A DNA stretch of 64,000 nt from the NCBI RefSeq assembly GCF_023101145.1, contig NZ_CP073714.1, forward strand, positions 5,456,001 to 5,520,000, given 5' to 3'. This DNA is from Paenibacillus pabuli. GTDB taxonomy: Bacteria > Bacillota > Bacilli > Paenibacillales > Paenibacillaceae. The notes under the pieces were generated by a model. It searched no databases and was not told where the DNA came from. It saw only the letters and a list, made by a program, of their open reading frames with translations. The position numbers were made by a program, and so were the translations under genes. Below, piece by piece: positions 1 through 8,700 of the stretch; within the stretch, counting starts at the first letter, position 1; every line of letters starts with the position of its first letter.

Positions 1-56
1 GGCCTCCCTATACTCCGCTGGCAATAGCTTTTAATACATCTAAAAAACTCTTATAC

Positions 57-90
57 AAAAAAACTGCCCTTATGCATCATAAGGACAGTC
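57..90 (-). terminator. Rho-independent terminator after yqeM
   Basis: On the minus strand a 12-bp nearly perfect stem (ACTG.CCTTATG with CATAAGG.CAGT) is followed by a run of seven T. It lies 14 bases beyond the stop codon of the methyltransferase gene and ends the operon here. Confidence 0.8.
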
Positions 91-103
91 CAACATCGTA
101 ATC

Positions 104-874
104 CTATTTCACGGCTACATAGAACAGACGCTGCGCGCTGTCTCCCGCCTCTTTCCATTCAAAATCAGCATATACACGGACATCTCTGAAACCAGCCTTC
201 GTCAGCTCCAGCTTCATCCAGTCCGGATCATACGCGCGCTGAACATGAACCTCTTCAAACCGCTGGTACATATCCTTGCCACTCTCAGCCGCACGTGAAA
301 AGATGCTCAGATGATGCTCAATCTCACACCGATCATGATCCATATCACAGGTCCAAATATACGATACAGAGCGTTCATCCAACACAAAAGGTTGCTCCTC
401 CTCGTATCGAATAAGGGTGTTCGGATGGTGTACGTCAAACAGGAACGTGCCCTCTGGCTTCAACATTTCGTAAGTACGTTGAAATGTACGAACGACATCT
501 TCTTTTTCAAGCAGATAATTCACGCAATCACAGAATGATATCACCGAGTCCACTGGCTCTGGTACTCTCCAGTCCCGCATATCCTGCTGCACCCACCGTA
601 CACTGCCTTCCCGATATAAACGGTGACCCTGGGGCGTTCCTTCCATTTTACTGCGCGCAACAGACAACATGTCTGCTGACAGGTCGATGCCAGTAACTTC
701 GAAGCCGGAGTTCACCAGCGGAATGGTAATTGAGCCTGTTCCACAGCCCAGTTCAGCCACACTTTTCGGCATGCCATGCCGTTCCCAAGCCGTTCTTGCA
801 AACCTTATCCAGTCCGGATAAGGCATATCCTCCATTAATTCATCGTACACATAGGCAAATTTCCGGTAAGACAT
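104..874 (-). CDS. yqeM: Class I SAM-dependent methyltransferase, YqeM-like
   Basis: The predicted protein has 256 residues. Seen: a Rossmann-type SAM-binding motif I, ELGCGTG, near residue 41, and an N-terminus MSYRKFAYVYDELM that matches the usual start of the YqeM family (a YDxLM motif). An open frame continues 38 codons upstream, but the extra part is Arg/Phe/Cys-rich and lacks family similarity, so ATG at 874 was chosen. The gene is the last of the operon that begins with yqeG, as in Bacillus, where yqeM follows rsfS. The substrate of this family is not established; methylation of a small molecule or an RNA is possible. The protein should be cytosolic, with no signal peptide or membrane segment. 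Confidence 0.85.
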   Translation of the reverse strand: MSYRKFAYVYDELMEDMPYPDWIRFARTAWERHGMPKSVAELGCGTGSITIPLVNSGFEVTGIDLSADMLSVARSKMEGTPQGHRLYREGSVRWVQQDMRDWRVPEPVDSVISFCDCVNYLLEKEDVVRTFQRTYEMLKPEGTFLFDVHHPNTLIRYEEEQPFVLDERSVSYIWTCDMDHDRCEIEHHLSIFSRAAESGKDMYQRFEEVHVQRAYDPDWMKLELTKAGFRDVRVYADFEWKEAGDSAQRLFYVAVK

Positions 875-1012
875 GTCAGGCACCGCACTTTCAATTTCAT
901 TTTCAAATCTCTCTTGAGAAAAGAAAAAGCAGGGGCGTCCGGAGTTCACCCAGCCTTGCCCTGCCTTTACTTGTGGAATCAAGCACATTCTTGATCCATG
1001 ATACCCGTTTGC

Positions 1013-1918
1013 TTACTTGTCCTCGTTTTGATCCTGAGGTATAGACTCTGTCAGATAGGTCCAGTTTTCCTTTTGAGTGACCAGACCATCCTTCATCAGT
1101 TTGCCCAGGGCACGCTTGAACGCGGATTTACTGATGCCAAAACGCTGCTTGATGATATCCGGCGGAGTTGCATCCGAATACGGCATGCCGCCCGTAGGGC
1201 GCTCTTTCATGAAAGCAAGCAGTTTGTCTGCATCTTCATTGCGACCAACCTCTTTGAGTTGGGACATCGCCAGATTGACACGTCCGTCTTCCCGTACCAT
1301 GGTTACCCGGCATTTCACCTTTTCACCAAGACGCAGCATACGATTTCGCTCCGAGGAGTGAATCATGCCAATAGCGCCAAAGCCCAGCACACCACCCTCA
1401 ACAAGTACAAAAGTACCCATCTGAAGGGTCTTGTACACTATTGCTTCAACCCATTCGTTGACCCATGAGGTTGGCGCATGGAAACACAATGGTGCAAGCT
1501 CACGTTCTCCGGCCAGTTTCGCACGCAAACGTCCCTGCTTGTCATGCTCCATAATAACAAAGACTTCATCGCCCACCTGGGGACGCAACTCTTCCAATTC
1601 AGACAGCTCACGAATCGGGAGCAGCAATTGCCGGCCAAGTCCCATCTCGAGGAAACAGCCGAGACGTGGATGAATATCAGCCACAACCAATCGTCCCATT
1701 TCACCGAGTGTGAGATACGGTTTTTTCATGGTTGCCGCCAGACGATCTTCCGTATCAAAGAACAGAAAGACCTCCAGCATTTCTCCAATTTTAACGTCCC
1801 GTGTGAGCTCCGTATAGTGAAGCAGTACATCTTCCGATCCTGTCGTCAAAAAATAGCCAAACGGAGACACTTCGCGTGAAACCGGCAAGTTGACGACTGT
1901 TCCTGCAATCAAAGTCAT
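1013..1918 (-). CDS. cvfB: S1-domain RNA-binding protein, CvfB/YitL family
   Basis: The protein has 301 residues, the usual length for CvfB (YitL). Seen: an N-terminal half with repeated S1-like beta-barrel patterns (for example GEMLEVFLFFDTEDRLAA and GEKVKCRVTMVREDGRVNL) and a C-terminal winged-helix pattern (PPDIIKQRFGISKSAFKRAL). CvfB proteins bind RNA and affect virulence and stress phenotypes in staphylococci. The ATG overlaps the rsfS stop by four bases, so the two are translationally coupled. In Bacillus subtilis yitL is elsewhere; here it sits between rsfS and yqeM inside the ribosome-assembly operon, which supports a role in RNA or ribosome metabolism (inference). Confidence 0.85.
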   Translation of the reverse strand: MTLIAGTVVNLPVSREVSPFGYFLTTGSEDVLLHYTELTRDVKIGEMLEVFLFFDTEDRLAATMKKPYLTLGEMGRLVVADIHPRLGCFLEMGLGRQLLLPIRELSELEELRPQVGDEVFVIMEHDKQGRLRAKLAGERELAPLCFHAPTSWVNEWVEAIVYKTLQMGTFVLVEGGVLGFGAIGMIHSSERNRMLRLGEKVKCRVTMVREDGRVNLAMSQLKEVGRNEDADKLLAFMKERPTGGMPYSDATPPDIIKQRFGISKSAFKRALGKLMKDGLVTQKENWTYLTESIPQDQNEDK

Positions 1919-2262
1919 ACCGTTTCCACCACTTTGGCATCAGACCACAGTCGTTCGATGTTGTAATATTCACGCTCGTCGCGGTGGAAGATATGAACAA
2001 CTACGTCTCCCATATCCATCAATACCCAGCGTGCTGAATCCATACCTTCGATGCCCTTGATGTTCACACCAGCAGCATGCGCCTGTTTACGAATCTCCGT
2101 TGCAATCGATTGTACCTGTGTATCAGAATTCCCGTGACAGATAACAAAATAGTCCGCTACCAGAGAGATTCCAACCAGATCCAGTGCTACAATGTTGGAT
2201 GCTTTTTTATCGTCAGCGGCAGTTACCGCCATATTCATAAGTTCCTTCGATGATAATGTCAT
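1915..2262 (-). CDS. rsfS: Ribosome silencing factor RsfS (YbeB/YqeL/Iojap)
   Basis: The protein has 115 residues, typical of the Iojap family. Seen: IVALDLVGISLVADYFVICH near residue 23, GNSDTQVQSIATEI, and the late motif ARWVLMDMGDVVVHIFH. The family binds uL14 on the large ribosomal subunit and prevents subunit joining during nutrient limitation. The start ATG is preceded by GGAGG at a normal distance. It lies 22 bases after yqeK and overlaps cvfB by four bases. Confidence 0.95.
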   Translation of the reverse strand: MTLSSKELMNMAVTAADDKKASNIVALDLVGISLVADYFVICHGNSDTQVQSIATEIRKQAHAAGVNIKGIEGMDSARWVLMDMGDVVVHIFHRDEREYYNIERLWSDAKVVETV

Positions 2263-2284
2263 GAACCAACCTCCATAATCTAAT

Positions 2285-2851
2285 CTATAAATGTGTAATC
2301 AAGTCATTTCGCGACAACATGGTCAATGGGTAGATGACACGGCGCTGAGAAATCAACAAGGTGATCGTCGAGTCAAAACCGGCAATTAAACCTTCTTCCA
2401 AGCTATGTTCAGCCTGTTCGCGGATATGGTCTACTCCCGGAAAGTCTCTCCCCGGTTCAATATAATCCGCAAGACAGACCACCTTATCCAGCAGGCTCAT
2501 GCCTACTCGACCTGAAGTATGCCAGCGAATGGCATTAATAATTTCGGCATCATCAATGCCATAGTCACGCTGGGCAACAAAGGCACCCACTTCTGAATGC
2601 CAGAGCTGCTTGTCATGCTGCAAAAGTTCTTCGTTTAATCCATTGTCTCGGATGACCGCTTCCATCTCGGATACAGGCCAATACTTCGCGACGTCATGCA
2701 AGATTGCTGCTACATCTGCCTTTACGGGATCAGCACCATACTTTTCAGCGAGGACAACAGCAGACTCCATAACTCCCTGCGTATGCTTCCAGCGTTTGGC
2801 CGGCATCTGAGAAGAGACAGCCTGGATTAATTCCTCACGGCTTAACGCCAT
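2285..2851 (-). CDS. yqeK: HD-domain Ap4A hydrolase YqeK
   Basis: The protein has 188 residues. Seen: the HD-superfamily metal ligands, with H in WKHTQGV near residue 23, the HD pair in ILHDVAKYW near residue 51, and IRWHTSGR near residue 109, followed by LADYIEPGRDFPG, which is characteristic of YqeK. YqeK proteins hydrolyse diadenosine tetraphosphate symmetrically to ADP. The start overlaps the end of nadD by 17 bases, with the ribosome binding site GGAG inside nadD, so translation is coupled. It is always found with nadD and rsfS in Bacillota. Confidence 0.93.
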   Translation of the reverse strand: MALSREELIQAVSSQMPAKRWKHTQGVMESAVVLAEKYGADPVKADVAAILHDVAKYWPVSEMEAVIRDNGLNEELLQHDKQLWHSEVGAFVAQRDYGIDDAEIINAIRWHTSGRVGMSLLDKVVCLADYIEPGRDFPGVDHIREQAEHSLEEGLIAGFDSTITLLISQRRVIYPLTMLSRNDLITHL

Positions 2852-3434
2852 ATAAACCGCTCCTTACAATGTATTGATGAACTGCATCAGGAATCATAAA
2901 ACGTACCGAATGCCCCTTCGCGAGACGTCTGCGAATAGCCGTGGATGAAATATCAACAAGCGGCATTTCTGCCAGCAGCACCCGATCCTGCAATGGCTCT
3001 GGCAGATCGTCCAGATGCAGCTGAAAGCCCGGACGTCCAACACCGATAAAGGTCAACCTGGACGCCAGTTCTTCGATCTCTTCCCATTTCGGAAGATAGT
3101 TCACCATATCTGCCCCGATAATGAAATAAAATTCATGCTCAGGGTGGCGGCGCCATATCTCACGCATCGTATCAATGGTGTAGGATACGCCGCCAAGCTC
3201 CATTTCGATGCCTAATACTTCATACCGGGGAGCATCCTTTATAGCAGCCTCCGTCATCTCAAGACGCTGCCGACCCGTTGCACCTGCTTCCGGTTTATGA
3301 GGCGGGACATGGGAGGGCATAAACCAGATTTCATCCAGTGCATGTGAATCCCTTGCCGCTTCCGCTGCCAGCAGATGCCCCATGTGGATCGGATCAAACG
3401 TACCACCCATGATGCCGATCTTCACCCGTGTCAC
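2835..3434 (-). CDS. nadD: Nicotinate-mononucleotide adenylyltransferase NadD
   Basis: The protein has 199 residues. Seen: the nucleotidyltransferase motif GGTFDPIHMGHL at residues 10-21 (T/HxGH ATP-binding motif) and the late ISSTAIRRRL motif. The enzyme joins nicotinate mononucleotide and ATP to form deamido-NAD in NAD synthesis. It lies six bases after yhbY and overlaps yqeK. It is cytosolic and essential in most bacteria. Confidence 0.95.
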   Translation of the reverse strand: MTRVKIGIMGGTFDPIHMGHLLAAEAARDSHALDEIWFMPSHVPPHKPEAGATGRQRLEMTEAAIKDAPRYEVLGIEMELGGVSYTIDTMREIWRRHPEHEFYFIIGADMVNYLPKWEEIEELASRLTFIGVGRPGFQLHLDDLPEPLQDRVLLAEMPLVDISSTAIRRRLAKGHSVRFMIPDAVHQYIVRSGLYGVKP

Positions 3435-3440
3435 TCTCCC

Positions 3441-3734
3441 TTATCTAGGTAGTTCGATTTGTTTGTTGTCACGTGATTCTTTGTACAAAATAATGGTACT
3501 TCCAATGATTTGCACCAGTTCGCTGCCTGTTTCACGGGCAATCTCTTCGGCAATCTCGTTTTTGTCATCCAAATTGTTGTTCAGCACTTGCACTTTCATC
3601 AATTCGCGCTTCTCAATCGCATCTTCGATGTGACGGAACAGATGCTCATTCGTTCCGCCTTTACCGATTTGAAACACAGGGGTCAGATGATGTGCTTGCG
3701 AACGCAAAAAGCGCTTTTGTTTACCGTTTAACAT
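3441..3734 (-). CDS. yhbY: Ribosome assembly RNA-binding protein YhbY (CRM domain)
   Basis: The protein has 97 residues, which matches the one-domain CRM/YhbY family. Seen: LNGKQKRFLRSQAHHLTPV at the start, FQIGKGGTNEH (GxGG-type RNA-binding loop) and the end motif VQIIGSTIILYKES. YhbY binds precursor 50S particles. ATG at 3734 was chosen because it has AAGGAG upstream and begins at the family N-terminus; the frame is open 24 codons further upstream without family similarity. It lies between aroE and nadD, as in Bacillus. Confidence 0.93.
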   Translation of the reverse strand: MLNGKQKRFLRSQAHHLTPVFQIGKGGTNEHLFRHIEDAIEKRELMKVQVLNNNLDDKNEIAEEIARETGSELVQIIGSTIILYKESRDNKQIELPR

Positions 3735-3821
3735 GAATACTCCATACTCCTTATGGTGAGCAAGCCTCGGCAACAGCACGTTGTCTGTCCGGGCTTGACC
3801 GTTCAATTATATTTTTCCACT

Positions 3822-4685
3822 TCAAAAGCTGTCTAATACAGCTCGTCTCATCGTTTCCACCGGAGCCGGGATGCCGAGCCAATGCTCGAAGGCTACCGCG
3901 CCCTGGTATATAAACATACCCAGGCCGCCGTGCACCGTACATCCACGCTGCCTTGCCTCGCGAAGCAGGCGTGTTTCCAGCGGATTGTAGATAAGGTCGC
4001 TTACTGCTGCCCCTGCTTGAATGAGTGCAGGATCAACAGGCAGGTCATCTAAATTAGGATGCATGCCTGCGGCTGTTGTGTTAATCACAATATCGGCCGA
4101 AGCCAATATCGCAGCAGCCTCTTCCATGCCACTGCCTGTGATGTCACCCAGTCCATGAACCCGCAGATCGGAAGCAAGGGCAACGGCTCTGTCCGCTGTA
4201 CGGTTAAGAATACTAATCCGTTCTGGCTTCTCCAAGGCTAGGGCGTAAATCACGCCTCTGGCTGCTCCACCAGCTCCCAGAACAGCGATACGTTTACCTG
4301 CGAGTTCCGAAACAGCTTCTTCCTTCAAGGAACGCACATATCCGATGCCATCCGTATTATATCCTGTCAGCTTGCCTTCTTCATTGACAATCGTGTTGAC
4401 CGCGCCAATCAGACGTGCACTTTCATCAATTACATCCAGATACTGCATCACATTCTCTTTATGCGGAATGGTTACATTCACGCCACGATACCCCAGCGCC
4501 ACAATGCCTCGTATGGCTGATTCCAGCTGCCCGGGACGAACATGCAGCGGCATATACAATCCATTCACTCCTGCAGCCTGCAATGCTGCATTATGCATGG
4601 CAGGCGATTTGGAATGTGCAATGGGGTCACCCATAACGCCAAGCAGGACAGGGAGTGAAGGATTGTTTTTTTTCTGTTCCGACAT
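3822..4685 (-). CDS. aroE: Shikimate dehydrogenase
   Basis: The protein has 287 residues. Seen: the shikimate-binding motif PIAHSKSPAMHNAAL at residues 17-31, the catalytic Lys and Asn in NVTIPHKENV, the NADP-binding loop GAGGAARGV near residue 136, and the C-terminal GLGMFIYQGAVAFEHW. It reduces 3-dehydroshikimate to shikimate with NADPH in aromatic amino-acid synthesis. GGAGGCGG lies just before ATG. Gene order yqeH-aroE-yhbY is as in Bacillus. Confidence 0.95.
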   Translation of the reverse strand: MSEQKKNNPSLPVLLGVMGDPIAHSKSPAMHNAALQAAGVNGLYMPLHVRPGQLESAIRGIVALGYRGVNVTIPHKENVMQYLDVIDESARLIGAVNTIVNEEGKLTGYNTDGIGYVRSLKEEAVSELAGKRIAVLGAGGAARGVIYALALEKPERISILNRTADRAVALASDLRVHGLGDITGSGMEEAAAILASADIVINTTAAGMHPNLDDLPVDPALIQAGAAVSDLIYNPLETRLLREARQRGCTVHGGLGMFIYQGAVAFEHWLGIPAPVETMRRAVLDSF

Positions 4686-4725
4686 ACTTCCGCCTCCGAT
4701 CTGATGAAATACTGCTGTAGTTGCA

Positions 4726-5853
4726 CTAGATCAAGGATGGGCGGACCAGTACACGAATACCTTTTGGAGCATGAACAGCTACAAGCGCTCCATTCTCACC
4801 GTTAACCTTAATCCAGCCCAGTCCGGAAATGAAAACATCCGACTGACTGCCACGTTTGATACGGAATTCATGTCTCGTCCATTCAGGCATGTCCGCTGCA
4901 TCTTCACGCGTCGGTGGAGACAGAAGCTCACCCAGATGGTCACGGTACAAGTCGTCTGCACGTTCCAGCTTCGTCCGGTGAATATCCAGCGCAGTGCTGA
5001 TAAAACAAGTGAAGGACTGACGATCCCCCTCCACAAAGTCAAAACGAGCCATACCGCCAAAGAATAACGTTTGACCAGAATTCAATTGATAAACGGCTGG
5101 TTTAAGGGGTTTTTCTGGCATAATCGCAGCCAGATCTTTGCGGGATACAATCTCACTGAAACGCCAAGGGTACACAATTCCCGGCGTATCAATAATAGCT
5201 TTTCCATCGTCGAGTGGAATATTAACCATGTCCAACGTCGTTCCAGGATAACGGGAGGTTGTCAGTTCCTGCTCCAGATCACTGTAGTCACGAATCAGCC
5301 GGTTAATCAGTGTGGATTTGCCCACATTGGTACCACCAACTACGTATACGTCCCGATCTCCGCGATACGTTCCGACAAGCTCAAGCAATCGGTCAAAGCC
5401 CTGATTTTGCTTCGCACTGCACAGAACGACATCCACTGTACGCAGACCTTGTTCTTTAGCCTGCTTTTGCACCCAGTTCCGAACCTTGTTCCAGTTGGTT
5501 ACTTTCGGGAGCAGGTCTGTTTTGTTAATGGCAAGCAATACCGGATTGTTGCCTACAAAACGCTGCAAACCAGAAATAATACTGCCATCAAAGTCAAACA
5601 GATCAACGATATGGATGACAAGTGCATCCTTATCCCCGATTTTGCTCAGCAAAGCCAGGAACTCGTCCTGATCCACTGTAACGGATGATGACTCATTGTA
5701 ATTTTTGATACGGAAACAACGCTGGCAAATGACCGGCTCACGATCCAACGCTTTCTCGGGGATAAATCCTGGTAATTCCGGGTTTTCCGTTTGCAGATGC
5801 ACTCCGCATCCGCTGCACCTTACGGCAATATTGCCGTTATGCGGTTCTGTCAT
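4726..5853 (-). CDS. yqeH: Circularly permuted ribosome-biogenesis GTPase YqeH
   Basis: The protein has 375 residues. Seen in order: an N-terminal zinc finger (CSGCGV then CQRCFRIK), G4 NKTDLL near residue 110, G5 SAKQNQG, then G1 GGTNVGKSTL near residue 173, a G2 threonine in YPGTTLD, and G3 DTPG. The order G4-G5-G1-G3 shows the circular permutation. YqeH is needed for 30S subunit assembly. The ATG overlaps the yqeG stop by four bases. Confidence 0.95.
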   Translation of the reverse strand: MTEPHNGNIAVRCSGCGVHLQTENPELPGFIPEKALDREPVICQRCFRIKNYNESSSVTVDQDEFLALLSKIGDKDALVIHIVDLFDFDGSIISGLQRFVGNNPVLLAINKTDLLPKVTNWNKVRNWVQKQAKEQGLRTVDVVLCSAKQNQGFDRLLELVGTYRGDRDVYVVGGTNVGKSTLINRLIRDYSDLEQELTTSRYPGTTLDMVNIPLDDGKAIIDTPGIVYPWRFSEIVSRKDLAAIMPEKPLKPAVYQLNSGQTLFFGGMARFDFVEGDRQSFTCFISTALDIHRTKLERADDLYRDHLGELLSPPTREDAADMPEWTRHEFRIKRGSQSDVFISGLGWIKVNGENGALVAVHAPKGIRVLVRPSLI

Positions 5854-6377
5854 TTCTTCTTTTCCTCCTCAAGCCATAAGCCTTTCTTGCGCAAACTCGT
5901 TAGAGCAATCCGTTCCACGCGCCGATTGAAGCGGGTCATGAAGCCTTCATCTCCGATGGAGATCGGCAGCACCAGAACTGTATAAAGCCCCAGTCGATTA
6001 CCTCCAAAGACATCTGTAAGCATCTGATCGCCTACCACAATCGTTTTTTCAGGACTTAACTCCATCATCTTCATTGCTTTACGAAACGGAACATTCGATG
6101 GTTTGCGTGCACTATGCACAAACTGGATATCCAGTGGCGTCGCAAACAGGGATACACGATTCAAATTGTTATTGGACACAATCATAAGCTGGAAACCAGC
6201 CTCTTTGACACGTGCGAACCACTCGATCAGTTCGGGCGTGGCGTCAGGAGCTTTGGCTCCAACGAGTGTATTGTCCAGATCAGTTATAATTCCACGGTAG
6301 CCTTGAGCGTATAGCTCTTCCAGATTAATGTCAAAAACCGTGTCTACACGCAGCTTGGGCATTAACATTTCAAACAA
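5850..6377 (-). CDS. yqeG: HAD-superfamily IIIA phosphatase YqeG
   Basis: The protein has 175 residues. Seen: the HAD motif I DLDNTLVGA near residue 32 (nucleophile and general acid Asp residues), motif II in IVSNNN, and motif III/IV VVGDQMLTDVFGGN. The start is probably TTG at 6377: it follows GAGGTGA at a good distance and gives the family N-terminus LFEMLMPKL. An upstream TTG at 6404 is less likely. This is the first gene of the operon that ends with yqeM. The physiological substrate is unknown; phosphatidylglycerophosphate is one candidate from distant relatives. Confidence 0.88.
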   Translation of the reverse strand: MFEMLMPKLRVDTVFDINLEELYAQGYRGIITDLDNTLVGAKAPDATPELIEWFARVKEAGFQLMIVSNNNLNRVSLFATPLDIQFVHSARKPSNVPFRKAMKMMELSPEKTIVVGDQMLTDVFGGNRLGLYTVLVLPISIGDEGFMTRFNRRVERIALTSLRKKGLWLEEEKKK

Positions 6378-6486
6378 AGAAGTCACCTCAGTTTCATACG
6401 ACACACTATATCACAAATCCGTCTTTCCTGAAAATGCATACAGCGCCTGATGGTACAGGAAAAAAGGAAAAACGGGACGGGCGACA

Positions 6487-8700
6487 TTACGCCCGTTCCG
6501 CTTTAAGTTCCTTACGCAGCTTCGAAGCGGTCTGATAGACGGCCTTCCAGTCGTCCGAGGTTACAGACGCTGGACTATAGCGAGTCTGTTCAAACTTCGC
6601 CAGAAGTTCATGCAATGTCGCTGCTGCGGCTGGTTTCGCCTGGCTCCAGCGGGTTACCGATTCACGAAGTGTCTCGTCCCCGCTCCGGGTCAAGCCTTTA
6701 CGCTTGGCATAACGTATCCAGCGTTCGGTCTCTGCCACTACCTTTTGTTCAGGCGTTAGCGGTCCACCAGTCCGCAGACGAAGCACGAAGAATCGAAGCG
6801 AGAGGCGATTTCGCCAGAACATATAAGCCACCCACAATACAATGATGGCTCCCGCAGCCCAGATTACAAAAGCCGGGATGCTGGATGAAGCCTGTTCAGG
6901 CGCAGGAGCCTGCTCTTCCTCTTTTACAGGTTCCTCTTCAGGCTGCTCTTCAGGCTCATCTACCGGTTGTACATCCGGTTGTTCCGTGAGCAAAGGCATG
7001 TCAAACCCTGGCGTCGCTTCAACCGGAATCCAGCCATACTCGCCAAAATAAACTTCAGCCCAGGAATGCGCATCTGCATTCGTTACCGTGTATGTCGTCT
7101 CGATCTCAGCCCCAGGTTGGCGCGGGGCCTGCATGTCTGAATTCAGCGACAGCTGTCCGGGCGCATACCCTTTCACCCAACGAGCGGGGATACCTTCGGA
7201 GCGCGCCATCATAACGAGCGCAGTCGAGAAGTAATCACAATACCCTTCACGAATGTCAAATAAAAAACCTTCCACAAAGTCACTGCTTACTTTTCGGGAT
7301 AAATCCGGATTGTTTGTGTAATCAAAATTCTGTTGTAAATAGTTTTGCAGTAATGCCACTTTTTCATACGGCGTATTTGCCGATGCTGTAATTTCTGCAG
7401 CCAGATCCGTTACCCGATCCGGGAATCGGGATGGCAGCTGCAGGTACATGTCGTCTGTCGGATTGTTTGTATACAGATCATCAAAAGATTTGGTGCGAAG
7501 TTCATCTTCCACGATGACCGGAGCCTCGGATACAATTGTATACGTCTTCGGATATTGCGGTTGCTGGCGGTCTGTTACGACATGCAGTTCTGCCTGCTCC
7601 GGATTCCATAACATCCGGTCCGAATTCACCTCACCATTAACTGATGTAACTTCCGAGATGGAATAGGCTCCAAAAAGAATTGGATACACGTTATCGTTCA
7701 ACATCGTCACTTTTTGAGTGACTTGTTTAGTGTTCACATTTCCGGGTTCGTCATTCTCCAGCGCCTGTCCCGCCTCAACATCCTCGGTCGCACCTCGTCC
7801 GCGATCATCCCAGCCAGTTCCCGTATACTCTGCGCGTGTCTCACCTCGCCAATAACTGCGTTCATTGGTGGTGACGGACATGACCGGTGTATAGTCGAAG
7901 TTGAATCCTCCGCCAAGTTGGTTGTCTTCCCTGCTGTATCCCGACTCGGTTGCTGTGGGAATGTCCAGTGTGCCGTTGCCTGTCTGACTCGCCGAACTTC
8001 CGGTATAGTTACGCCACGCGGTATAAGGGTCCGTTAAGGTAGGAGGAACTTCTGGCATGTTCACGCTGGCTACGATAATTAAAGAGAATATAATTGCAAT
8101 GTTGGCCAGAATTTTATACGGATACCGAATGATTCTCTTCCAACCTTGTGGATATTGCAGTTGAAAATTACGGAAGTGCTGGCATACCAGCCATCCCATT
8201 CCCGCAAACATGACCCAGGCGATTTCAATCCAGAGTGGAATCTGGGTGAAAGAATCAAGAATTCCCATCGAGACAATGTTGATGCCCAGAAAAACGAGAA
8301 TTCGCCGCGTTGTGGTCACCAGGCGAAGGGCTGCTTCAAGCATGACCCACGCACACAAGGAGAACCAGATGTAAGGCGTCAAGTGCAGTATAAACTGTTC
8401 TGTACGCTCCATTAACGTGCCGTAAGGAATATAAACCGTGTAATCAATTAGTGTCTTATGCAAAATATATACAAGAACAACCGCCTTGATTATGGTCCTA
8501 ATCCATATTTTGAAAGGCAGAATAACCTCCAGAATACTGACCGCTGCGAGCGTCCACAGCACCAATGAAGTGGTCTCGGTATACCAGGATTCCTGTGTAA
8601 ACGATATCCACTGCATCCCTATCAGGAAAATCCAGAGCAATGAAGCTGCATGATACCAGGATCTTCTCCCCGAGATCAGCTCTCTACCTATAGTGCTCAT
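6487..8700 (-). CDS. Transglutaminase-like membrane protein with DUF4129 tail
   Basis: The protein has 737 residues. Seen: about seven hydrophobic segments in the first 210 residues, an extracellular region, a transglutaminase core with catalytic Cys in REGYCDYFSTALVMMARS, His in NADAHSWAEVYF and Asp/Glu region GWIPVEATPGF, then a Pro/Glu linker near residue 600 (EEQPEEEPVKEEEQ), one membrane helix (IPAFVIWAAGAIIVLWVAYM) and a cytosolic C-terminal domain. The start is ATG at 8700, overlapping the DUF58 stop as ATGA with GGGAGG six bases upstream. This trio with MoxR and DUF58 is common in Bacillota; its job is not established and may involve envelope-protein processing. Confidence 0.88.
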   Translation of the reverse strand: MSTIGRELISGRRSWYHAASLLWIFLIGMQWISFTQESWYTETTSLVLWTLAAVSILEVILPFKIWIRTIIKAVVLVYILHKTLIDYTVYIPYGTLMERTEQFILHLTPYIWFSLCAWVMLEAALRLVTTTRRILVFLGINIVSMGILDSFTQIPLWIEIAWVMFAGMGWLVCQHFRNFQLQYPQGWKRIIRYPYKILANIAIIFSLIIVASVNMPEVPPTLTDPYTAWRNYTGSSASQTGNGTLDIPTATESGYSREDNQLGGGFNFDYTPVMSVTTNERSYWRGETRAEYTGTGWDDRGRGATEDVEAGQALENDEPGNVNTKQVTQKVTMLNDNVYPILFGAYSISEVTSVNGEVNSDRMLWNPEQAELHVVTDRQQPQYPKTYTIVSEAPVIVEDELRTKSFDDLYTNNPTDDMYLQLPSRFPDRVTDLAAEITASANTPYEKVALLQNYLQQNFDYTNNPDLSRKVSSDFVEGFLFDIREGYCDYFSTALVMMARSEGIPARWVKGYAPGQLSLNSDMQAPRQPGAEIETTYTVTNADAHSWAEVYFGEYGWIPVEATPGFDMPLLTEQPDVQPVDEPEEQPEEEPVKEEEQAPAPEQASSSIPAFVIWAAGAIIVLWVAYMFWRNRLSLRFFVLRLRTGGPLTPEQKVVAETERWIRYAKRKGLTRSGDETLRESVTRWSQAKPAAAATLHELLAKFEQTRYSPASVTSDDWKAVYQTASKLRKELKAERA

